A stretch of 64,000 bases of DNA from Plantago major (lineage: Eukaryota > Streptophyta > Magnoliopsida > Lamiales > Plantaginaceae): contig CM048839.1 in the NCBI GenBank assembly GCA_026545765.1, forward strand, positions 54,358,677 through 54,422,676, given 5' to 3'. The position numbers were made by a program, and so were the translations under genes. Under the pieces are notes generated by a model. The model made no database searches. It was not told the DNA's origin and saw only the letters and a list, made by a program, of their open reading frames with translations. Below, one piece after another: positions 1 to 9,253 of the stretch (the first letter of the stretch is position 1; each line of letters opens with the position of its first letter).

Positions 1-77
1 CGATCTCGTGGTTAGCATAGTCTGTTTACAACGACTGCTTCCTACTTGTTTTCCTAAGTAATAATTTGAGCACATCA
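1..77 (+). mobile_element. 3' tail of an Athila-type Gypsy LTR
   Basis: These bases match the last part of the complete LTR that ends at 8091, apart from a few differences, and end in the same TTTGAGCACATCA. The LTR continues to the left outside the window. What follows is not the Athila primer-binding site seen after 41373, so this is the end of a 3' LTR or of a solo LTR. Confidence 0.8.
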
Positions 78-1444
78 AGAGGAATTGACACAAAGAACAT
101 ATACCACTTGATTAATAGTAAACCGACTATACACATTAATTATTAATCAAGTATGTGATAAAAAACTGAAGAAACATGCTTATTACAAGGAGCATGAGTC
201 AAATTAAAAAGAGCAAGCTCACGACACACAAGACTCACTCGAAGTATTAGTTAAGAAAACATTTCATTTTATACATCACACCAGTACTTAATTAGATTTC
301 TAATTTTTTGTACAACCTTACATATACACATCAAACATAGTAAAAAGTAACCAAACAAATTGTAAGACTCAATCAAATTCACACTTACCAGGGAAGAACA
401 TTCCGAGTTGTAAGAAAATAAGTACCCTACACTCAAGACATTCGAATCGAAACCAAACATCAAGTAAAGAGACATATAAGAAGGTAGCCATTTCTATACA
501 TGTTGGTGTAGTAAATAATCGGTACCATTAATCTATCACTTATAGAAGATAAACCATTGAAAGCACATTCTAAGAATTTAATAAAAGTTAAATGTTCAAT
601 GCGTCAAACTCGACAAAAAAAGTAATTAAGAACTCTATTTACCAAGGTACAGTATAATCAACCATAAAACATTTTCCAGAAACTACCTTAGCAATAACAC
701 ATTTATAAAATTCTTAGGTAAGCTTAAACATAGATATATATGCAATCACGTAAAAGTATTGCAATACCAGGAAGGATAATTACGCCTATCGTAATCCCTT
801 TAAACAAAATAATAGAAAGGAAGAAGCACACCACATGAAATACTCCAGCAACTTGAAGGAACTAACGCAAACATACAAATTATAACCCAACTGACAGATA
901 ACGAAGGGAACAGACGGGCTAAATCAAGTTGGGACGCATTTTCAAATGATCATCAGATAAAAGAATTAAACCATAGAGCCCAAAAAATCACTTCTAGCAC
1001 ATATATGATAGCCATCTTTATAGCTTGAATTAAGGAAATGCCCGAATATCTAAGTATACAACCAAATAGTGATCCTTTATTAACTCTAGTTAGTACGAAT
1101 CATTATGTAGTCGGCCGCCTACAAGTGATTTATACGAACTCTAGTAAAATATTGGGCCACTAAATGAAAACGCATGACATGCAAAATATGCTACACAACA
1201 CAAGCAGGTAACATTTTGATCATAAGACACGAGATAATTAGAATCACATATGTCAAGCAAATCAAATTGAGCACTCATACGTCAATCACTTTCATATTTT
1301 AGTAACAAGACGACAACTTGAGAACCAGTTAACACGAAACACACAACCTAGGTTAAGCAACTTTGACACCTCACTCGCACAACCCAAGGTCCGAAAATCA
1401 TATCCCGGTATAGCCCGAGTAAAAACTCAGGCTCTGATACCAAC
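78..1444. other. Gene-less AT-rich stretch ending in a minus-strand primer-binding site
   Basis: No coding frame of note is present. At its right end, read on the minus strand from 1442 to 1431, lies TGGTATCAGAGC. This is the standard initiator tRNA-Met primer-binding site of many plant LTR elements, and it directly follows an LTR-like end (GGGTCGTTACA). The stretch is therefore probably the 5' internal or leader part of a minus-strand retrotransposon whose remainder was lost or lies to the left. An Athila LTR tail abuts it at 77. Confidence 0.4.
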
Positions 1445-1890
1445 TGTAACGACCCGAAAATTTACACTAATTTTTAAAAAGACAGAGATGTTAAAACAAA
1501 TGCGAAGGACAATCAAAAAGCTACAAGAAACTAAAATTCTAACATAACACTTTCGAAGAATACTATTTCCAAAAAAACAGCGGATAAAAGTTACAAAACA
1601 AATCCCATTTATAACCCACTTTCACTCAAGTTGTTGAACGTCTACCCGACTCGGTCCTCCACTAGACTCCGAAATCTACAAGAAGGTAACAAATCAAGTG
1701 TGAGATAAAACTCAGTGAGGTTCTGTGCTAAGTGAATAACGAATTATGTTATAACGAAGTATGATTTTCAAAATCAAACGAATCATAATATAAAAATAAT
1801 CGAAGAAAAACATATAACGAAGCGAATAAATTATCGTTGGTGTAGTCAACCTTATAGCCCCAATCCAAGCCCTTATCACTCCAGACAGGG
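1445..1890 (-). mobile_element. LTR fragment of a minus-strand retrotransposon
   Basis: On the plus strand it begins TGTAACGACCCG, which read on the minus strand is an LTR terminus ending in CA, and the primer-binding site follows directly. The far boundary is unclear: by about 1890-2060 the sequence passes into the Athila-like relic. Family assignment is uncertain. The terminus resembles those of some chromovirus LTRs. Confidence 0.35.
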
Positions 1891-2320
1891 TGCTACCACT
1901 GTCAAACGAAGATGAAGACCCTGCCATGGTACAGGGGTGGAACATTACTACTCCCAAAGACCTCGACGACTTCTGCCTCGCGTTTAGGGATAGTAAGCAG
2001 AGGTACTTCATGAACAACTCGACAGATACAATTGCCCAAGTATGTCCACTCAGAAACCCCCGCCACAATTTAGTCTTCCTCATAAGGAAGACTAACTACA
2101 TGAGAATGCGCCACAAGAGCAACAGGTTCCGGTCCAATAAGTTCCAGCACAGCAGACTCAAGTTCAGCCTATGAGAGTGCAAGGTAATGCCGATCAGGAG
2201 ATACATAATCACATGGAGAGGTCACAAAGGTTACGGCGAGGCACGGAAGAATCGAATGAACGACTGGAGGTTTGACAAGATTGAAAGCGGTCCAGGCGGC
2301 TTGAGAAGACTCTAGGCGAT

Positions 2321-3178
2321 TTGGTTGGGCATCTTCAGCAGAGAGAAAGAGGAAAGCTTCCAGCTACCGTAGAGACCAACAAGGTTCTTGCTGTGGAGGT
2401 ATCATTCGACAAGCCGGGAAGAGTGAAGACAGTTGTGACTACTTGTACCTGTGGAAAGAACAAGACAGTAGCCCAGGTTGAGGCACCACATGAGACTACG
2501 CCACAAGAAACAGTTGAGGTACATGAAGTAGATGGGGTAGTTAAGCCTAGTGTTGCGACTCCAGTAGAGGAGGTGAGTGCGAAACTAGCCGTTCTTGAGG
2601 TTAAACCCACTGCTAGAGTAATCCAAAAAGCAGATAAGAGCATCAGTGATGCCGACAGCTTCGACTTGGTAGTCGGGATAGGAAATTCTTCTGAGGTGAC
2701 TGGCATAGTTGATACGGGAGCAGCAGTTAACCTGATGACTTTTGCGACCTATGAGGAGCTCAACTTGAAGGGTTTGGAACCCAGGAAATGATTCGTCACA
2801 TTGGCCAATGGATCAAGGAGCAAGTGCATGGGGGTTGTCGAGGATGTTCCAGTTGAGCTTGATGGGGATACTTTTATGGCTGATTTTATGGTTGTGGAGT
2901 CAACACGGATCAAAGGCAAAGAGATGGAGAAAGATATGTTGCTACTTGGGCGATCGTTCATCAAGACCACTCGCATGATTGTTAACCTTCACGCCCGTAC
3001 CTGTACCATAGAGGTACACGGCAAGCAACGCGAGTTGCGAGCCACCACCATGCCATGCTCACCCCTGCAGGTTGAAACCAGGAACTATATCAGTGTACAC
3101 ACAGGTCCCCTGTATACTTACTCTCCCCCACAAGGGAGTAAGGGAGCTCAGAAGACCGGAAAGATCAAGTACCATTGA
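2321..3178 (+). pseudogene. Gag C-terminal / aspartic protease region of Athila-like relic
   Basis: The region encodes a retropepsin-like domain. A catalytic-type motif DTGAAVNLM sits near residue 131, and about 180 residues later comes LLLGRSFIKTTRMIV, the family's conserved LGRPF-type segment followed by a strand-rich end. In Athila elements this protease cleaves the Gag-Pol polyprotein. A cysteine- and lysine-containing stretch (TCTCGKNKT) lies ahead of the domain. The region is a fossil with interruptions. Reverse transcriptase would normally follow but does not. Confidence 0.7.
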
Positions 3179-3360
3179 TTATCACCCGGGAATGTCGAGC
3201 TAACGACTTTAAACAAATGCACTTTTATTTCCTTGCTTTAGACGTTGACCTTGTATCTTTCACTTCATACTGTTGAACTGTTTACTTTACCGTTGAGACT
3301 ATTTATCTGTGACTTAGACATTGCGGATGCCTTTACTGCTTTTGTTATTTATTCTCTTGC

Positions 3361-4257
3361 ATGTTTGGGAGTATAGAACCCTTGTACCAACACGAGGAAA
3401 CTCGTGAAACTCCGAGTCGAGGCTTGGGGTTTCAATTTCGTGATGTGGAATTGCCAAAGGTGCAAGCAAAAAAAATTTCGAAATTTTATCTCGCCGCGGT
3501 GAGACCTTTCTCTCCTCCTAGGATTTGCTTTCATAAAAACTCGCCACGGCGAGACCAAAAAAATTTTGGTTTCTTTTCGTTTCGTAAAAACTCGCCGCGG
3601 CGAGCTAGGTTTTTTCAAATCTTTTTATCTTCTTCTTCTTCTTCTTCCCCACCCCACCCTCTTTCCTTTCCTCTTCCCGTTTTTCTTCCTCTCTTCACTC
3701 CATTCTCCCTTTCTCACTCAATTCTCCACCAAATTCCCCCATTCTTGTTGCAATCTAACAGGTTTTTCCCCCTCTCTTCATTCTTGCCCCGTTTTTGTGC
3801 TTTATCCACCCACTTCTTCGGACTCACAAGGTAAATTTGCTTGAACTTCCTTCTTCCTCATTTTTTCGAGTTTACTTGAATTATGTGGTTGCTTGTTAGT
3901 TATGATTGATTGAGTGTAGTAGATCGGTTTTGATTGATGCATGGATTCCTTACTCGTTGATTTTGGAACTTACTTGCGTTGTTCAATTTTTTGCACTACT
4001 TCCCCGTTTTTGCCAATTTATGCCATCTTGTTCCTCTTTTGCTCTGCTTATCACTACTCTTATGCTTGTGAACTGACGTGAATCGAGTATTGGCCATGAT
4101 ACAGAATCGTGAGTTGGTTTGGGGAATTTTGCATTCTCCCCTGTTCCTTGCTCTTTTGTTGTTTCATGCTTTTTGATCATGAATCGGTTGGGGAGGTAGT
4201 TCTCTATCCCCATTGCTCTACACTAACATCTCTCTCGCATGCATCATGTCTCGCAGA
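3361..4257 (+). other. Leader of the Athila accessory ORF: GC palindromes, CT-rich tract and intron
   Basis: Three copies of a 14-base palindrome related to CTCGCCGCGGCGAG occur at 3490-3503, 3540-3553 and 3591-3604. A pyrimidine-rich leader follows (about 3628-3830, with a TTC repeat near 3630). An intron is suggested by a donor CACAAG|GTAAAT near 3831 and an acceptor TCTCGCAG| ending at 4257, just after the likely start codon at 4243 or shortly before the coding region. Athila elements are known to carry a separate ORF after pol that may be expressed by splicing. The intron call is inferred from sequence only. Confidence 0.4.
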
Positions 4258-5370
4258 CCATCAAGCAAATGCCAGTGCGGTGAGCCGAGCAGAGCAGAAG
4301 CACAGCAAGGACCATAGGATGAGCTTTCTCATCTATCAGGGGAGGGCAGAGCTTTTATGGAGGCAAATTTCCAGGAACCCAGGAGAGTTTGGCATGAGAG
4401 GGAGCTAGCCCTTGATGAGCTTGAGGATGGCATTTATGCCCGTGTCTGGGCGCGAGTCAGGAACTTAGGCTGGGACAAGCTTTTTGGCAAGCAGCTGCCC
4501 TACGTTCTGAAGTTGGTTAGAGAGTTCTACATCAGCCTTCACGACTTGGAGGATGAGTTGATGCGATCCGTGGCACCCGGATCAGTTTTTCTGCTAGGAG
4601 CATCAGGGAGTTCCTCGGGTCCAGAGAATTCCAAACCGGGGAGGACAGGTACACCCACTATGGCGAAAATCTTCATAACCGACTGTTCAACAGTGACCTA
4701 GCCGAGTTCGTACTCCTACCCGACAATGACCCAGAAACCCACAGGACCCACACCACCATTGCCCCCACTTCCTCAAGCCAGAGGTTCGTCACAGACTCGT
4801 CCAAGATAACATCACCCCCATCTCCCACTTCAACACCCTCACCGCCCCCATTGCCCGCATCATCCGAGCTATCATGACTGGGCAGTTTGTTAATGCCCCG
4901 GCTATCATTTTTGGAGAGGCTCAAGGGAGGACAACTAAGGGTAGCTTGCTCGGGTTCCCATGCCTCATCACTGCCATCTGCCGGTCCCATAATGTTCCGG
5001 CATTCAAAGCACCGAGAGACCCAAAGGTGCTTTGAAATCTGCGATGCGAGTTATTATCGTCACCACATTGACCCCTCGGTGATGATATCTTGAGGAGCAG
5101 CCTGCTCCACCTGCTTCTACTGATTTCCAGGGTTATTTTGAGCAGATGACGGCGCGGTTCCAAGAGTGGGCCGGACCACAGTACGCCCGGATTGAGGAAC
5201 AGTACTCCCGCATTGAGGCGCACTACCAGCGGCAGGAGGAGCGCGATAGGAGAGCCGAGGCTAGGGAGCAGCGCGACATCGAGCGCTTGGAGAGGCAGGA
5301 AGCACTCTGGAAGGCACAACAAGATTTCTGGGAGCAACGCTTCAGTGGTGGCCCTTCTGGATCCGCTTGA
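4243..5370 (+). pseudogene. Athila accessory (env-position) ORF with plant-transposon domain
   Basis: The N-terminal half contains ERELALDELED near the start of the domain, then GWDKLF and LKLVREFYISLHD. This is the pattern of the domain often annotated as putative plant transposon protein, found in the ORF downstream of pol in Athila/Calypso elements. The C-terminal end (about 5146-5370) is a charged helix rich in E, R and Q (EEQYSRIEAHYQRQEERDR), likely a coiled coil. Function is unknown. The position matches the env-like gene of these elements, but no clear signal peptide or envelope feature is visible. Broken by several interruptions. Confidence 0.6.
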
Positions 5371-6787
5371 CCCCCCTGCTGAGACAACACTATGGTTGGT
5401 CACTCTATACAGTCGTTTTCTTACACTATTCATTGCTAGGGACTAGCACTTGTGTAGGTTTGGGGAGGTTTCGACTGTATCTGTTGCTTAAGTTGTCTCA
5501 TTTTTGGTACACTTTCCCATGTATTTGTACTCTATTTCGTACTCTATTTTTTATTTCTTTATTTTTATGTACTCTATTCAAGTGGTATGTTAGCCACTTG
5601 TTTGTGTTATGTGATTGTGGTGGTATGTTAGCCACCTTTTCTGTGTTAGTTTGATTTCTTTTCCAGATGAATCCAGTTTAGGTGTTAGTTTTTCTCTCTT
5701 GTGGTGAGTCTGAGTCATTGACCAAGTCGAACATCTATTGTGAATGGTAAATTCCCTTGCTGCTTACATTTTGTTTGATGTCTAGCTTGAAGTAGTGCAG
5801 TAGGAATTTAATCCTACAAGGTCGTTTCTCTCGTAAATAGCAAGTCTGGTTAGCCCTGTAGTCCAAAAAGCCTGTGAGGAGCCTGAGCCGAAGAAAAGTC
5901 TGGTTATGTGTACTCAGCTTCGTTGGGGATGACGAACGGCATGCTTTGCTTTGCAGATTTTACTTTCCCCCGTTCTGTCGAACTAGTTTGGGGAGAGGAT
6001 TGTTCATTATGACTGTTATGAGCTGTTATACTTATGCTGAAAAGTCTGTTTACTGCTCCCTAAGCTTTTGATATTTGAATCTCGGGGTGGATCTATGGTC
6101 TTCATTGATCACCATTAGTCATGTTAGGCGTGTTTCAAATACTACCTATATACCGATGTGGTCCTAAAAAGTCATATGTCCGTGAGGGTTGATGGCACGC
6201 ATACCAAACTGACACGCACAAAAGTGCGGACTTTCGGTAAAACAGACACCTGCAAAAAATTGAGATTAAAAGAGCCCAAGTGGCCATGCACTAAATTCAG
6301 TGAAGTATTATGAGATCTGATGTTGTTTTGAAATGGATAAGGGGAGCAGTTTCAGTTTTTCAATTTTTCTGGAGGAATATAGTCATGTGCCAAAGTCCCT
6401 TTAGACTCAATGAGACAAGTACAATAGCATAAGATATTTGAGGCATCCTTGTGACGAAAGTCATCTTCCCAGTTTACTTTTTGAGCTTATACCCTATATG
6501 GATACTTCCATGAGAGTGAGTGATACACATTATACACCAGCGAGGGACTACCGAGCTAGGCTTAATTGTTATTTACTTGAGAAACGATCGTGTCTGATTA
6601 CTTGCTTACTATTTTTGCCAAGATTAGGTTGAGAACAAATTTTTGCATCCTGTGACTTTAATGTTTTCAATGGTAGATTCGGTCGCTTGGAAATTTGACT
6701 CTTTGTTTGTTCTCATGGTTTCGAGTCTAGTTGTGTCTAGGATTGTCTGTTTGCTCGAGGACGAGCAAAGATTCGGTTTGGGGAGTT
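5371..6787 (+). other. Athila 3' spacer with repeated polypurine-like motifs and shared module
   Basis: This is noncoding. It aligns by eye with 46.5-47.8 kb (plus) and 61.1-62.4 kb (minus). GGTTTGGGGA-like motifs recur near 5460, 5987 and 6775; the last sits just before the LTR and is the likely true polypurine tract. At 6121-6236 lies a block also present in the Copia elements at 25409-25522 and 38932-39045 (see findings). Short open frames here are not conserved as proteins. Confidence 0.65.
6121..6236 (+). repeat. Copy of the cross-superfamily noncoding module (Athila copy 1)
   Basis: It contains GTTTCAAATACTA, GTCATATGTCCGTGAGGGTT and ACACGCACAAAAGTG in order. The same three blocks, similarly spaced, occur in two Copia spacers and two other Athila spacers in this window. 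The last block can form a short stem-loop (CGCAC, loop AAAA, GTGCG). Confidence 0.75.
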
Positions 6788-8091
6788 TGATGAGACTATA
6801 ATTTAGAGTCTCATTTGGTCCTTTTTTAGCGGTCTTTGTGAGGCTTTGTCTTTAGTTTTGTAGTCTTTTTAGTTCATTTTTACGCTTTGGTGTTTTGTTT
6901 ACATTTTGTAGGAATCGATGTCTTTTGAGCTAAATGAGAACAAGCTGCTTAGCATGGCTCGCCGCGGTGAGATTTTATGAGCTTGGAGCTGGGAATTGCA
7001 AGAAAGCTCGCCGCGGCGAGATTTAGCGAATGTATATCTTCTGCGATTAAAGAAAGCTCGCCGTGGCGAGAAAATCAGTCTGCTGCGGCGAGATTTTGCG
7101 AATGAAGCTCCTACCTTGAAGATTGAAGCTCACCGCGGCGGAGGGATTTTCCCGCCGCGGAGAAATTATGCGAGAGCTATATATATTTCGATTAAGAAAG
7201 CTCGTTGCGGCGCGCTATTCCTTCCGCCACGGCGAGATACGCAGAACATAATTTTTGTCTTTCCTTATTAGCTTAGAATTGGGATTTTTCTTAGAGACTT
7301 CTTTTAACCTAGTTCATAGAAAAAAGCTCTAGACATTCATACTTCACATTGATTGATCTTGGAGCTTGGTTTTCATCATTGTTGAAGGATTGATATCGAA
7401 TTCCTGGTAATATTTGATAATTCTCTATCGTTTATCTCTTCGATTCGTGTTGTTATTGTTTATTGAATTGTATGAACTTGCGTGCGATTATCAACATGTA
7501 TGTGTTTATCATATGCAATACTTTGAAGTCTTTGATATTTGCTTCTACTATGAGTAGCTAAACCATTCTGAACATGGTAGTTATGTGATAGTCTTGCATA
7601 TTTGTTTCTAAGGTTAGGATTCGTTCATATAAGTTAGGCTCGTTCAAATATCTTCGTAAAAACCCTTCAATCCAATAAGCTAGTTCAAAGATTCTCTAAA
7701 ACGTTTTGGTTAAGGATCGTGGATTGACGACCCACGATTACTCTAGTTCAAAGATTTTCAAATAACGTTTGGTTGAATTGGATTGAATGTTTTAAGTACA
7801 CCGACCGTGTGACAAGTATGAATGATTTCCCTAGAGCGAATTAGCATTACTTGATCATTACTACTGTGTTCATCTTCTCTCATTGTCATCAACCGTCTAT
7901 TTACTTTATCTGTTTTCTAGTTATTAGAAGTATTCATACAAACCATTCAAATTGTTTTCACAAGTGACTATTTGCCTTCAATCGTTGTGATTGCCTAATT
8001 GATTCCTTAGCGATCGACCTTGTGGTTAGCATAGTCTGTTTACAACGACTGCTTCCTACTTGTTTTCCTAAGTAGTAATTTGAGCACATCA
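6788..8091 (+). mobile_element. Complete Athila-type 3' LTR
   Basis: The LTR is 1304 bp. It starts TGATGAGAC straight after a purine-rich tract and ends GAGCACATCA, giving TG...CA termini. The ends match 47823-49101 and the reverse complement of 59802-61106. A cluster of GC-rich palindromes related to CTCGCCGCGGCGAG occupies 6958-7230. It inserts directly into a Copia reverse transcriptase sequence at 8092. Confidence 0.85.
6958..7230. repeat. Cluster of GC-rich palindromes in Athila LTR
   Basis: Copies of CTCGCCGCGGCGAG or close variants lie at 6958-6971, 7007-7020, 7057-7070 and 7129-7140, with weaker ones up to about 7230. Spacing is roughly 50-70 bp in otherwise AT-rich DNA. Confidence 0.8.
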
Positions 8092-8995
8092 GTTTCCCAT
8101 CATGGTTCAATGTAAAGAGAGTTTTGTCAACTTCTCCTTTCTTGAATACACTTCCAAGCAATTACTTGGCCAATGTATCATACCATGCTCTTGGAGCTTG
8201 TTTAAGTCCATATAGAGCTTTCTGAAGATTATAGACCATCTTGCTTTCGGAGGAAACTTCAAATCAGGTGATTGCTCAACATAGACCTCCTTAGCAAGCT
8301 CACCATTTAGGAATGCGCTTTTGACATCCATTTGGTAAACTTTAAAGTCATTATGAGCTTCAAAGCCTAGAAATAGTCTGATTGCATCCAATCTTGCAAC
8401 TGGAGCATATGACTCATCAAAATCTAGTCCTTCAGTATGGGTGAATCCCTTGGCAACCAACCTTGCTTTGTTTATGGTTATTTCATCAGATTCATTCATC
8501 TTGTTTCTGAAAATCAACTTAGTTCCTATGACATATATTCCATCAATGTAGGGAACTAGTTTCCAGACTTTGTTTCTCTCAAATTGATCCAACTCTTCTT
8601 GCATTGCTAAGATCCAATCTTGGTCTCTTTTAATGCTTCTTCAATGATCTTTGGTTCAATGTCTGAGATGAAATATCCATAAAGAGAATTTGCATTTTTA
8701 GCAATTGCTCTCCTAGTTCTTACCCTTGGTCTAAAGTACCTATCACATCCTTTGCAGGATGATCTCTTATCCATTTCATTATGGGTTTACATCCATAGAG
8801 AGAATTTCCATTTTCAGCAATTGCTCTCCTAGTTCTTACCCCTTGCTCTAAAGGACTAATCACATCCTTTGTAGGATGATCTCTTATCCATTTCATAATG
8901 CGTTCAGAACTAGTAGAATCATTATAATTTTGATTCATTTCTATATCATTATGATTATGATAAGATACTTAATCAGTATCTAAGATATCTGGCAT
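8092..8995 (-). pseudogene. Copia reverse transcriptase relic
   Basis: The minus strand encodes the Copia RT start ([18 protein letters not shown]) and the conserved stretch [19 protein letters not shown], then [21 protein letters not shown]. It matches the same region of the minus-strand element at 50.6-51.8 kb in order and wording, so it is the same family (Sirevirus-like). The connector upstream holds a tandem duplication. The relic is cut at 8092 by the Athila LTR. The rest of the element is not in the adjoining sequence. Fossil. Confidence 0.85.
8675..8906 (-). repeat. 116-bp tandem duplication inside Copia relic
   Basis: Two adjacent copies of about 116 bp are present, for example GCAATTGCTCTCCTAGTTCT starting at 8701 and at 8817. 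On the minus strand both encode an IMKWIRDHP...RTRRAIA segment. The element at 50-52 kb has one copy. Confidence 0.8.
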
Positions 8996-9253
8996 GTGCC
9001 TCTGGTACATACGAGATCGATTAGGTGATGATAATTCTATAGGCTCAAATAGATCCGCACAATTTCCATTTATCGTGACGCCCCACATATTTACGATATT
9101 GTCGTCTGATTTGAAGAAAACAACGTCAATAAACACGTCCCCTCGTTCAGGTGAAAAGAGCTCGTACTCCCACTCTTTGAGCTCTTGAGAACACCGAAAA
9201 CAAGATGCAGAGTCCTTGTGAAAAAAAAAACACTTCATATATGCAACAACCAT
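8996..9253 (-). CDS. Unidentified ORF, possible gene fragment
   Basis: An open frame of about 86 codons is read on the minus strand beyond the end of the Copia similarity. It includes WEYELFSPERGDVFIDVVFF and MWGVTINGNC. The composition looks protein-like: alternating hydrophobic strands, W and C residues, and no low complexity apart from an A-run near its start. I do not recognise the family. A weak resemblance in style to beta-rich C-terminal domains of plant immune receptors is only an impression. It may be an exon of a host gene broken by the Copia insertion, or chance. Confidence 0.25.

Larger units (their letters stand above)
1890..8091 (+). mobile_element. Athila-like Gypsy relic lacking a 5' LTR and most of pol
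   Basis: Order seen: a possible gag C-terminal stretch (about 1890-2320), a retroviral-type aspartic protease (2321-3178), a noncoding leader with GC-rich palindromes and an intron, an accessory ORF (4243-5370), a 1.4-kb 3' spacer and a complete 3' LTR (6788-8091). No reverse transcriptase, RNase H or integrase sequence lies between protease and accessory ORF. The 3' spacer and LTR match the elements at 46.5-49.1 kb and 59.8-62.4 kb, which fixes the family. It is clearly broken, with several interruptions, and the left boundary is uncertain. Confidence 0.8.

Noticed and set aside
1431-1442. tRNA-like TGGTATCAGAGC and other copies (19692, 55621, 57453)
   Set aside because: These are primer-binding sites that mirror tRNA 3' ends; no tRNA cloverleaf surrounds any of them.
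3361-3844. Plus-strand ORFs in the CT-rich leader
   Set aside because: Serine/proline/phenylalanine-rich readings of a pyrimidine tract; better explained as leader and intron.
5874-6071. Short open frame (VGDDERHALLC...) similar to one at 61822-62028
   Set aside because: The similarity reflects the common Athila 3' spacer DNA. The third copy near 46.9 kb does not keep the frame, so it is not a conserved protein.
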